Notes: generated from the sequence alone by a model not told the origin. DNA of 15,854 nt from Poronia punctata (GCA_022579005.1 MU401919.1:1-15854); one strand, 5' to 3'. Numbered from the stretch's first letter, positions 1 through 8,954 are shown. Numbers and translations are program-made.

Positions 1-99
1 AAAGAAAATAAAGAAAATAAAGAAAATAAAGAAAATAAAGAAAATAAAGAAAATAAAGAAAATAAAGAAAATAAAGAAAATAAAGAAAATAAAAAAAAT
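1..99. repeat. 9-bp minisatellite, about 11 copies
   Basis: The unit AAAGAAAAT is repeated exactly ten times from 1 to 90. An eleventh copy at 91-99 has its only G changed to A. It starts at the window edge and may continue leftward. It is a purine-rich strand repeat. It retains GA dinucleotides that are rare in the rest of the block, so it probably expanded after the hypermutation or escaped it. Confidence 0.95.
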
Positions 100-1037
100 A
101 AAAATAAAAAAGAAAAAAGAAATATAATTATATTATTTATTATATATATATATAATATAAAAACTTATTTTTAAAGATAATAATAACTTATATTATTTTT
201 AAATATAAATTTACTATATAGGTTTTAAAACTTTTAATAAATATAAAATATAAAATAATAGTTTTATATATAAATATTATAATAATAATTTAAATTTTAA
301 ATAAAGTATTAAAACAATATATTAAATAAGTTTTTATATTTTATATATAAATAGAAAAACAATTTAAAAATAAGCCTTTATAAATATATATAATATATAA
401 AAAGCTATATAAATAAGCTATTAAAAAGCAAATAATTAAATAAAATATAAATAAATTAAATGTTTTACTTTTTATTTTAAAAGCTAGTTATTATATATAA
501 TAAATATAATATAATAATACTTAAATTTAATAAATATAAAAAGATTTAAACTATTAATATATATTTATTTATTTATATAAAAGAAATAAAAACTATTTTA
601 AATAAATATATATATATTAATTAAATAAAATTTAAACTAATGCTTTATTATATAATTTATTTTATATATATATATATAAAATATTTTATTTATAATTGCT
701 AGTATTTATATATATATACTATTTAAAAAGATTATTTTAATTTTATTAAATATATATATAATATAAAATTAAATAAAAACTTAAAAGCTTTATTAATATA
801 ATTAATTATAATATATATTTAATATATATTTAATATATACTTATTATATAGTAGCTATTATTTATTAATATATTAATTAATTAAAAAATTAAAAGCTTTA
901 TTATATAATTAAATTTATATATATTAAATATATACTAAGTTTATAATAGCTATTTTTTATAAATATTTATTATATAAAATTAAGTTAAATAAATATAAAA
1001 ATAAATACTTTATTATATAATTACACTTATAACTAAT

Positions 1038-1063
1038 ATATGCTTAGCATATGCTAAGCATAT
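1038..1063. repeat. 26-bp perfect palindrome
   Basis: Bases 1038-1063 equal their own reverse complement, centred on CATATG at 1048-1053. The half-unit TATGCTAA recurs directly downstream at 1061-1068, so the palindrome overlaps a short direct repeat (TATGCTAAGCA then TATGCTAAATA). It lies near the right edge of the AT block. It could form a cruciform or be a junction remnant of an inverted repeat. No function is known to me. Confidence 0.9.
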
Positions 1064-1185
1064 GCTAAATATATACTAAGTAAATATAAATTTAACTTAG
1101 CAAAAAATCTAAATTAATTTTTTTTTAAGTACTACTAATGTACTTTTTTCTTGGCAATAGGTTGGCCCTTTTTTTATTTAAGCTT

Positions 1186-1276
1186 ACGGGGGGTCAAATT
1201 TGACCTTTGATCAGCGTTTGCGCCCGTTGGACTAGCGCGGTTTTTGACCCTCGCCGAGCTTTTAGTTACCCCCCGT
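1186..1276. repeat. inverted repeat next to the AT/GC boundary, with nested 14-bp palindrome
   Basis: ACGGGGGGT at 1186-1194 is the exact reverse complement of ACCCCCCGT at 1268-1276. Overlapping the left arm is the perfect palindrome GGTCAAATTTGACC at 1192-1205. The element sits just right of AT block 1. G-rich inverted ends beside a RIP-like block could be the surviving end of a transposon or a small non-autonomous element, but no target duplication was found, so this stays a structural call. Confidence 0.6.
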
Positions 1277-1388
1277 GACCTACAACCCGGATATGTATAG
1301 GTGATTGCATAAGGGCGCATGCAACTAACACTTAGTTAGCGGTTGATAGGGGGGACTAATTACTAGTCTGGATTGTTTTGTTCCGTGG

Positions 1389-1413
1389 CCATGCCATGCC
1401 ATGCCATGCCATG
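1389..1413. repeat. CCATG pentanucleotide repeat, 5 copies
   Basis: Five exact tandem copies of CCATG. The short frames crossing it on both strands read as Met-His-Ala-Trp type runs, which is a translation of the repeat and not evidence for a protein. Confidence 0.95.
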
Positions 1414-1484
1414 TGGTTCCTGGCTAGTTTTAGCCAAGGAAGGGAAAACAACAGGATAATTATTAAAATAGGATGGAAATGGAA

Positions 1485-1505
1485 TGGGGATGGGGATGGG
1501 GATGG
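1485..1505 (+). repeat. TGGGGA hexanucleotide repeat, G-rich
   Basis: Three tandem copies of TGGGGA followed by TGG. There are three GGGG runs with two-base spacers plus flanking GG pairs, so a two-layer quadruplex is possible on the plus strand. Flanking GGATGG and GGAATGG sequence looks like degenerate copies. Confidence 0.85.
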
Positions 1506-1876
1506 AGAATTCGGACTGGAAACTACGCCCTGGGTTTGCATGAGCAGGCAGGATCGGGTTTGGCGCTCGGTTTTGGTAATTAGGTATCTTGGTTTAACTA
1601 CCTACCTACTAAGCAGCTAACCTAGGTAGGCTGGGGTGAGATGGATGGGAACGATGGATGGATATGTAAAGTAGGAGGTAGGTATTACCAACCTCGCTTT
1701 CGCTAGGCTAGGGATTCTTGGTATTTCTGGAGTACCTCGGTAATTAATAGGTGTAAGTAGGTAGGTTAATACTATCTAGCGTGCATCATTCGTTCCTGCC
1801 GTCTGAGGCCGGGAGTAGGTGATATGGCACATACAGTACAGGCAAATCAGACGGACGTCGGGAACTTGGGGAGGTT

Positions 1877-1901
1877 GGTTTTTGGTTTTGGTTTTGGTTT
1901 T
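1877..1901 (+). repeat. GGTTTT hexanucleotide repeat, 4 copies
   Basis: About four copies of GGTTTT, the first with one extra T. It resembles ciliate telomere repeats superficially, but ascomycete telomeres are usually TTAGGG, so it is read as an ordinary microsatellite. Confidence 0.85.
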
Positions 1902-1984
1902 CAGATGGTGATGATAGCGCGCAATTTAGAAGTCACAGACCAATTGAACGAAATAAGGTAGTTTAGTGTTATAGTACGCAGCAA

Positions 1985-2002
1985 CAGCAGCAGCAGCAGC
2001 AG
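1985..2002. repeat. CAG trinucleotide repeat, 6 copies
   Basis: Six uninterrupted CAG triplets, preceded by a GCAGCAA variant. No open frame with other protein-like features runs through it, so a polyglutamine-coding role is not supported. Confidence 0.95.
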
Positions 2003-2435
2003 TACTGGATTGGTACTTTATTTACAGAATGAGAGTGGTTGGTTAGAAGTAAGTAATAAGGTTGATTTCTGTTTGGCCTCTGTTTTGGGGTTTTGTGATC
2101 AATCAATCTATCAGTCACTTTCTTTCTTTCTCCTTACCTACCTCATTTGTGTCATGTTATGGGCAACATCATGGTACTATTATTATTTCTTTACATGATT
2201 GAATCAATACCTTACGCCCATGTTGTTGTATTATTGTAACCGGGCAAGTAGGTGAAGTTGGCTCAAGGGATGCTCATCCATATCATCCAAACATCGCATA
2301 TACGCACATACACGGACTTGAAGGAATTAAATTCTCTTACTCACCGTACCTACTCCAGGTTTGTGATATTTCCAGCTTTCTTAAAACGCCCGGTGGCTGG
2401 CTGGCTGGTTGGCTGTCGTCATTCAGACTAGTAAT

Positions 2436-2467
2436 ACTTACTTACCTACCTTACCTTACCTACTCAC
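2436..2467. repeat. TACC/TTACC microsatellite-like cluster
   Basis: This is the densest occurrence of the ACCTACC-type motif in the window: ACTTACTTACCTACC followed by TTACC units and a final TACTCAC. Single or double copies of the same motif or its complement lie at 1598-1610, 1621-1630, 1671-1684, 1757-1766, 2134-2143, 2828-2835, 3286-3292, 4401-4413, 4909-4925, 4966-4978, 5003-5014, 5120-5137, 7895-7909, 8270-8277, 8890-8898 and 11106-11113. None lies inside an AT block. Confidence 0.8.
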
Positions 2468-2680
2468 ATTTGGGGAACGGAGGATTTTATTTCTCTTTGT
2501 AATGCACATGCATGCATGGAAAGCTTTGCTCCGCGATCTGAGAATCTCATGTTGGGAAGTAATCGTATGTAAGCCTGTAGGCTAAGACTAGACTAGATAG
2601 AAACGCTGCATGGCCAGGTCAAAACCATTATTACCAAACCAACAACAATATCTGCCCGTGCCCACACACATCCTTTCGTT

Positions 2681-2709
2681 GCCGCAGGGCGAAAGAGAAA
2701 TCCTGCGGC
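2681..2709. repeat. GC-rich hairpin, 8-bp stem
   Basis: GCCGCAGG at 2681-2688 pairs exactly with CCTGCGGC at 2702-2709 across a 13-base loop. It lies within a 76-codon ATG frame at 2610-2840 that has no recognisable domain. The hairpin may be a structured element in RNA or chance. Confidence 0.7.
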
Positions 2710-2906
2710 TGCCAGTTCAGGAGGGAGAAAATGGTTTGGTTAGGTATTTTGTGTGTAGTAAAGAAACCATCACGTGGGAATTGAACAAAACAGCCCCAGC
2801 CACGCCAGACCAGTCTTTTTTCACTTCCTACCTACGATAGAGTCTAGACGGATATTGTAAGAATTTAGTTCTTAACTGATAAAGAGGCGCTTCTGGACTT
2901 GGGTAA

Positions 2907-2944
2907 TTCCTTCCTTGCTTCCTTCCTTTTTTTTTTTCTCTCCT
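2907..2944 (+). repeat. polypyrimidine tract with T11
   Basis: A 38-base run of C and T broken only by one G at 2917, ending in eleven T followed by CTCTCC. CT-rich tracts are frequent in fungal promoters, but no downstream gene is supported here. Confidence 0.8.
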
Positions 2945-3074
2945 ATGTTTTAACTGTGTCGCTTTTTATTTTGTCTAGGTGTACGTACGTGTACGAGTTA
3001 TGTGTATGTGTAACTAAATACCTACATAAAATAATCTCACACCGCCAAAGTTTCTTTCCAGCTTATCCTTGGTG

Positions 3075-3096
3075 AATAAAATAAAATAAAATAAAT
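3075..3096. repeat. AAATA pentanucleotide repeat, about 4 copies
   Basis: Four tandem AATAA/AAATA units in an otherwise mixed-composition stretch. A GCGGAT repeat of nearly three units follows at about 3116-3132. Confidence 0.85.
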
Positions 3097-3477
3097 AGCT
3101 ATATACTAACAAACAGCGGATGCGGATGCGGCTCCCTGATTGTCGGGAAGGTAAATACCTAATGTCCTATCGCCGCAGGGGCAACAGACAGGTTGGCTGG
3201 CAAAAGGTTTTCATTTCTCATTTCTGTCCTTTTTTCTCATCAGGTGTAATTACAGTACCGTGGACAGCGAGGCTGAGGAAAGAAAGGTAGGTGTTGTGAA
3301 GGGTGGGGGTGGTAAATGTCGGGAGCCGAACCAACCAACGAAACGAAGCGGCGTTCTTTCCAAATGACGTGCAGGTGGTTTTGGCGGCTCTTTGCATGAA
3401 CGGTCCCGATACATTTTTTTTCTCCCTTTTCTTTTGGTCACCGATTGCTTACTTTATTTACGGAGAAGCAGGCTATT

Positions 3478-3504
3478 GGGGGCAGGGGCAGGGACAGACA
3501 GGGG
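3478..3504 (+). other. canonical G-quadruplex motif
   Basis: The plus strand carries four G-runs of at least three: GGGGG, GGGG, GGG and GGGG, separated by CA, CA and ACAGACA. This satisfies the standard G3+N1-7 rule with loops of 2, 2 and 7 bases. Whether it folds in the cell is unknown. Confidence 0.75.
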
Positions 3505-4242
3505 CTGCTATGTTGATGTTAGGATGATACTTGCAAAGGTGAATGTTTATATGCATATTGGGGGTTATAACTAGGTAACCTAGAGTAAGAAATGAAAAGG
3601 AAAGGGAAAAGTCACATGATGAGAATATAGGTAGATGATAGTGACAATTTTAGTCTGTATCACCGGCTTCCGCCGCCAATGAGAAAATATTATCTATATA
3701 GTCTAGAGATCATATATAATACTTGTACAACATGTGTGTATGTATGTACTCTTGTTTAATTAAATCGATATATTACTTGCCTCTGTTGATGAGGACATAC
3801 GTGTATTTAAAAAGTCAATCAAGATGCGACATATTAAACAGACAGATATATTGATTATGTGTGACGGGTTTCTTTCCATTTGTTTGACAGGATAGGTATA
3901 TGTAAGTTGGATGGAAAGCATATGACCAACAGCAGTACAATAATCTAGCTTTGTCCTAAATTACAACTCATGATGACCTGACCCTGGCACCAACTGCAAA
4001 TCTGTGACACTAGTATTGCAATATAATGTCTTTTTTGAGGATATAGTAGTGTCATAAATCGTCAGGGAGGACGTTGTGTTGTTCCTCCCCTTGGGATTCT
4101 TGGTAAAAAGACTGTTTATATCCATGAAGAAACACAAACAATAGTAATTACACTTACATTTACATGTTCACTTATACACGCTCGGTTATAGTGCGACTTG
4201 ACATAGCAAGGGCAAGCAAACAAGCAAACCCCTTGGTAAGAG

Positions 4243-4262
4243 AAATCAAATCAAATCAAATT
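4243..4262. repeat. AAATC pentanucleotide repeat, 4 copies
   Basis: Four tandem AAATC units, with a looser GCAAGCAAACAAGCAAACC run just upstream at about 4212-4230. Confidence 0.85.
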
Positions 4263-4626
4263 ACGGTGAGATATTAACTTTTCATATTTTTCTCCCTCAA
4301 GATAATTTATTCTATTCTGTTTTGTTTTAACTCGACTGGTTTTATTACAAACCTACCGTCCCAATTTGCCCTAGATATACATGTAGGCATCTAGCTAAGC
4401 TACCTTACCTACGTCTCAAACGCCTATGTCCCTAGCTAGTCTCACCCCTTGAACCGTGACTGACAACGGTCAAAACATCCGCTCCCATTACCATGGTGAC
4501 GGGACGGGACGGGGCCGGAAGTAAAACCGCATACGTAGTAGTAAAGGCTGCCTAGCAAAACAGTGGTAATAATAAAACCATGTGGATGATTTTTTAGACG
4601 GAAACTTGTTTATCGCCTCTCTCAAG

Positions 4627-4672
4627 GGATGAATGAATAAATGGATGAATGAATAAATGGATGAATGAATGT
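4627..4672. repeat. 16-bp minisatellite, 2.7 copies
   Basis: The unit GGATGAATGAATAAAT is present at 4627-4642 and 4643-4658, and a third partial copy begins at 4659. The internal TGAA steps show it arose from tetranucleotide slippage. Short frames through it on both strands are translations of the repeat. Confidence 0.9.
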
Positions 4673-5614
4673 GGTGGCGACCCCCCGAGACATGCCAGTC
4701 ATACTTTGTGGCTTGTAATGCGGACGCCTCTCCCGAGGATTTCAACACCTGTCAAAAGCCGTTGTTGTATCGCCCTGTTGCCGCCACTGAGGACGCGCGT
4801 GCTCGTGTGTGTCTCTAGTTTAGACAGAATATGTATGCAACTTCAAGGATATAGGCTGACATTTCAGGAAAAATGCATTTAATTAAAATTTTCTAGGCCA
4901 TCAAGAATAGGTATAGGTAGGCAGGCGTCTTGGACTTTCGGGTTGCCTCTTCACACCCCCTTAAACTACCTACCTAGGCATCAATATACATTCATCTATG
5001 GTGTAGGTAGGTACGATGTTACTCACCTTCGAGGCTCTTACAGCCTGATTTGATTCAGGGCTAGTCTAGACGAACAATAGACAAGATGACATGTTTTGGA
5101 GAGATGTATGCAGTCCAGGGTAGGATAGGTAGGTATGTAATACAAGGACATATGTATGTAACCTCAGCATTTCTTACGACGGAAAATGATATTATATCAA
5201 ATTTGATGATATAGCCGCCTACGACGCTTGGATACCACCTAATCCAATCTAATCTACCTATTACTATAACCTAGATTATACGAGTAGTATATTATCACAT
5301 CGGACAAACCATTTTTCTTTGCCACCGGTGATAGGATCTAGGGGGCCGCCCGAGAAAGGAAGGAATCGGAAAAAGGGTATGTATGCAGTCACGTTTGATA
5401 GTCAGTCAGTCGGTATCTCTAAATGCTGTATGTACTCGTATTTAATATCATCGCATCGGCGTTTTTCCGGATTATCTATCTTGCTTCTGTATTCCCGGTG
5501 AAGGAAAGGACAAAGGCTGCTAGCAGCCCCCCCAAACCCCAATCGCATAATTACATCAAGACATCGTCATCTTCACCATGAACCCGAACATTGATTGGAT
5601 TTCAAGTATAAAGA

Positions 5615-5630
5615 GATCTTCGGTATGATC
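5615..5630 (+). repeat. left copy of 16-bp direct repeat flanking AT block 2
   Basis: GATCTTCGGTATGATC occurs here and again, identical and in the same orientation, at 7494-7509. TTCAAG also precedes both copies, eight bases upstream on the left and three on the right. The copies sit just outside the two edges of the AT-rich island. This fits a target-site duplication or the two attachment sites of an integrated element. The repeat begins and ends with GATC. Confidence 0.8.
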
Positions 5631-5719
5631 TTGGTGCAGTAAGCAGAGCAATCGCCTACCCTGACCTACTATAGGTGCAGCTAAACAAATAGCTTGCTGT
5701 TAAAAAAGCGAACACTACT

Positions 5720-5770
5720 ACCCTTATCTTTTACCTTGCAATACAATACCCGTAGACGTAATAAATAAGC
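5720..5770 (+). repeat. left subterminal inverted-repeat candidate of AT block 2
   Basis: ACCCTTATCT at 5720-5729 and ACGTAATAAATAAGC at 5756-5770 correspond to AGATAAGGGT at 7382-7391 and GCTTATATTACGTA at 7367-7380 read on the other strand. The spacing between the two motifs differs by about 24 bases between ends. Left and right copies lie 89 and 102 bases inside the flanking direct repeats. The match is short and partly AT-rich, so chance is not excluded. Confidence 0.35.
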
Positions 5771-7366
5771 GGCACTTTTTTATAGCTGCAAGATTATAAG
5801 TAGTTTTATAATAAATAAAAAAGACTGCAAAAAAGCGGTTTTGTTTAATTAAAAGAACCTACTATACTAGACAAGATTATAAACACTTATATTTAGTACT
5901 ACTTAAGCTTATTACGCAAAACTAGAAAAAGGGCTTAAACGTAAAGATTAAAGATTTAAAAAGATTTGTAAACAAAAAAAGTAAAGGTTTTAAAAGATAT
6001 ATAAAACCTAGAAACAAATGCACTACTAGTCTTATAACATTAAAATGCTAAAAAACGTAACTAAGCTAGGTTAACTATTTAAAAACTTTAAAACTTAGCT
6101 TTAAAAGAATAAAAAACTAAACTAGCTAAAATATAATAATAGCAACGATTTTTAAAACTGCACTATTTGCTTAATATAAGTAATAACTAAATATAAACTT
6201 ATAGCTTTTTATAAGCATATAAACATTTGCTAAAAGCTAAAATAAAAAGCAAACTAAAAACTATAAGCAATGCAACATATATAGTAAACATATTACATAA
6301 TAAATTTAAAACTTATACTAAAAAATTAAAAATATAAAAAGCAATTTAAACTAAATAATATATTTTTAAAGCTAAAGACCTCTTATAAAGATTTTTATAT
6401 AAGGCTATTATTACTAAAACAAATATATTCTAAAAGACCTTTAAAGCCTAATACTATTTAATAGATAGCAGTAATTGTACTATAAAGCATATTTAAATAA
6501 ACTACGTAGTTGTATAATTAGTTTAAAAAAAGTTTATAAAAATTTAAATATTTTTTAGTAAAAAAGTACTAGCGCTTTTAAAAATTAAAAATAAGCTAAT
6601 TAAATTAATAATAACGCTACTATATATAACTAGTATAACTTTTAAAAAGTAGTTAGCTTACTACTAAATAGTAGTTTAAGTACTATAGCTAGCATACTTT
6701 AACTACTTGTTTTAAAAATTGCACCTTTTTTAAAACTTTTAAAAGGTAGTTAAGTACTTTTATAATATAATTTAAATAAAAATAATAATAAATAAAACTA
6801 TTGCTTTAAATAAAAAATATTAAAACAAAAAAAAAAATAAAAAGGTTTTTTATTTAATATAAAAAATATTACTAAAAAACATTAAAATTACTAAAGGGCT
6901 TTTATTTTTAAATTATAACTTAGCTTATAACTATTATTATATATAAACTTAAAATAAAATTAAAGCTAATATTAATACTGCTGCTATTAATGCTTTAAAT
7001 TTAAACTTTAATAAAAAAAGTAAATAACTAAGCAATAATAGTTAACTATGTTAATTAACAACATTTTATATAATACTAACTAATTATAATAATTTGCAAA
7101 AAAAAACATATAAACTATAGTTCTTTATAGCTTAGATAACTAGTAATCTACTAAATAATAGCAAGTACGCCTTAAAGTTTAACTTTTTTTATTAAGCTTT
7201 ATATGCAAGCACTTTAAAAAAGGGGGCTACTTGCTAGCTAACTACTTAAATAAAGCTATAAGTATATAGCAAAAGTAAAAATCTTAAAAAAAGCCGGGCA
7301 GCTTAAAAGAAGCTAAGGAAAAGGAGGAAATATTAAAATGCCTAAAGTAGCTAAAAAACTATAAAA

Positions 7367-7391
7367 GCTTATATTACGTAGAGATAAGGGT
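7367..7391 (-). repeat. right subterminal inverted-repeat candidate of AT block 2
   Basis: This is the partner of 5720-5770. On the minus strand it reads ACCCTTATCT, then CT, then ACGTAATATAAGC. It lies in the purine-rich, less mutated right edge of the island. Confidence 0.35.
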
Positions 7392-7493
7392 GCAAAGTAC
7401 AAGGGACAATAAAGGTTAATTTAAACTAATAAAAATAAAAAACTAGATAAGCAGCTAAGGTAGTGGTGCAAACAAATAAAAGACTTCAAGCTC

Positions 7494-7509
7494 GATCTTC
7501 GGTATGATC
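7494..7509 (+). repeat. right copy of 16-bp direct repeat flanking AT block 2
   Basis: Identical to 5615-5630. Ordinary composition resumes immediately after it, and a stem-loop with a T-run begins two bases downstream. Confidence 0.8.
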
Positions 7510-7510
7510 G

Positions 7511-7552
7511 GTCCCCACGCACACACGGATCGATTCGGGGACATTTTTTTTT
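7511..7552 (+). terminator. stem-loop followed by T9
   Basis: GTCCCC at 7511-7516 pairs with GGGGAC at 7537-7542 over a 20-base loop, and nine T follow at 7544-7552. On the plus strand the T-run alone is long enough to stop RNA polymerase III, and stem plus T-run resembles an intrinsic terminator. No Pol III promoter was found upstream, so a terminator role is only a possibility. It abuts the right direct repeat and may mark the pre-insertion locus. Confidence 0.3.
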
Positions 7553-7894
7553 CGTTTTGAGACGGATGGTGTGAGAGAGATAGAGTGTCTACGAGTGGCT
7601 CGTCTATCGTATGTTAGATGTTTTCACATATAGCCCTCCGTTCCTTATAATATGATGATCCTAAGGTTAGTCTAGTCCTCCGTGGGCCTCCTTTGATCAA
7701 GCAGTTAGTGGTAGGTCCCGTTATGATTTAAGATTGTCATAATAATGGCATCATGGACGGTTTCAAGTGGTCCCTATTTCTCCATTTATCACGTGGAACA
7801 GATAACTGCGCGTAATATATGTGCATATGTAGGTCGGTATGTTTCCAATGTTCTGCGTGTGAGACTTGTGGGCGCGTAATGTAATATGCATGCA

Positions 7895-7909
7895 GGTAGG
7901 TAGGTAGGT
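7895..7909 (+). repeat. GGTA tetranucleotide repeat, nearly 4 copies
   Basis: GGTAGGTAGGTAGGT, bracketed by TGCA on the left and GTGCA on the right. It is the longest pure run of the TACC/GGTA motif in the window. Confidence 0.9.
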
Positions 7910-8692
7910 GCAGGGAGACAAGTATGGACAGAGATGATAGTCGTTATAATCAAGAAAATATGTCTACGGTACACAGTACATATGTGGGTTATATTGGCAT
8001 GTACGTGTAATATGTAGATAAGTTAGGACCCTGACATTCCATACATATCTCTGTTAATGTAGGTTTAGTATGACAGGCACAATGCCGTTGGTAATTAAGT
8101 GCTATCTGGGACTGGTGTTTTGTCCGGGTATTTTCATGTAGGTTGGGTTTCAGTAGGCGGGACGTGGAGATATAGTCAAGTCGTAACAACCCTTTTTTTA
8201 TTTTTTATCACATCAGATTTCCGCGTACGAGTACAAACGACGTAAACGACGATGCGTATGAATAACTGCCTACCTAGTTTGGTTGTAGGTCCCCTTGCCC
8301 AGCCTAGAGCGCCAGGGGACTTTTTGTCCACCGCCGTTTGGAGTCTCACACGTGCAATATTTAAGATTGCAGGACATACCGCTATTGCGGTCAAAGCAAC
8401 GCTGGCACGCTGGGTAAAGTAAAGGGTCGTAAAGTTTAGTCTAGGACGAGTAATAGAGGGACAAAATCAACCCATCTGGTGCCTATCTAGCGTAGTATGC
8501 TGTGCCGTACCGGGTCTGACGTCGTTTACTAGTCTCGAACAGGCAGTTGAACATGGTATTGACGATCTCCAAAAAAAAAATACTGCATGTAACGCTCGCC
8601 CTTTTAGCAGAGATTAAGAGAAAGAAAAAAGAAAAAAAAGTAAAACGTGACGGTGACAGTGACGAGATCTTAGCACCGCGTAACGAACACGA

Positions 8693-8704
8693 GGGGGGGG
8701 GGGG
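8693..8704 (+). repeat. G12 homopolymer
   Basis: Twelve consecutive G after CACGA. It is uncommon in fungal DNA, and assemblies or reads may miscount its length. Confidence 0.85.
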
Positions 8705-8954
8705 TCGTCGGTAAGTCTTCTCTCTCTCGTTGGCCTATTGTCTTCTAGGTACTTACTGCCCCTCGGTTGTGATGATTGTTACGGTACCTTCCCCCTGTAC
8801 TGTGTAGGGCAGGTACGAGCAGATAAGCATGTCCCTTTGTTGCTCGTTATTCCGAGCGTCGCGCTGATGACGACCGCGATCTGCATCTCCTACCTACCGA
8901 GGACTCCTGCCGAGTATAGTAGTTTCAACTTTCTGGTGCATGACTTTGTCCCTC

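Larger units (their letters stand above)
1..1130. other. AT-rich hypermutated block 1 (relic repeat DNA)
   Basis: This stretch is almost pure A and T and has no usable open frame. The few remaining C and G bases sit in restricted contexts: hand counting 301-1080 gave 33 C, of which 32 follow a purine, and the one exception is the second C of a GCC. Such contexts are expected if C was converted to T wherever a pyrimidine preceded it, on both strands. Established knowledge: ascomycete AT-rich isochores usually are transposable elements inactivated by repeat-induced point mutation. I infer the same here but cannot name the element. The block reaches the left end of the window, so its true length is unknown. 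Normal composition returns gradually between 1105 and 1185, where TC and CC reappear. Confidence 0.85.
1180..5630. other. gene-free block of ordinary base composition
   Basis: About 4.4 kb of roughly balanced composition in which I can support no gene. The open frames are 60 to 86 codons long, lie on both strands in overlapping frames, show no recognisable domain, and several simply translate microsatellites. Content that can be seen: simple repeats at 1389-1413, 1485-1505, 1877-1901, 1985-2002, 3075-3096, 4243-4262 and 4627-4672; about 13 TACCTACC-type motifs between 1598 and 5137; a polypyrimidine tract at 2907-2944; hairpins at 2681-2709 and 1186-1276; and a G-quadruplex motif at 3478-3504. 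In 3600-5600 nothing else stands out. This looks like fungal intergenic DNA, possibly with unrecognised non-coding transcripts. Confidence 0.6.
5631..7493. mobile_element. candidate decayed mobile element (AT-rich hypermutated block 2)
   Basis: An AT-rich island of about 1.86 kb enclosed by the exact 16-bp direct repeats at 5615-5630 and 7494-7509. Its core shows the extreme context bias: in 6061-6300 all 30 C follow a purine. No open frame survives. The outer 60 to 200 bases on each side are less mutated: pyrimidine-rich on the left, purine-rich on the right. ACCCTTATCT at 5720-5729 is matched in inverted orientation by AGATAAGGGT at 7382-7391, and an ACGTAATA...TAAGC segment follows both. 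A direct GGTGCA...AACAAATA match links 5674-5691 and 7465-7478. The long duplication would suit a LINE, but no A-tail is seen. The inverted matches would suit a DNA transposon. Class unknown. Confidence 0.5.

Noticed and set aside
1877..1901. Telomere-like GGTTTT repeats
   Set aside because: Only four copies, internal, and unlike the TTAGGG repeat usual in ascomycetes.
2610..2840. 76-codon ATG frame
   Set aside because: Short, weak start context (T at -3), no domain, and it spans a perfect GC hairpin that accounts for part of its composition.
8711..8748. Possible intron (GTAAGT ... TTCTAG)
   Set aside because: At 38 bases it is shorter than normal fungal introns, has no branch-point motif, and has no supported exons on either side.
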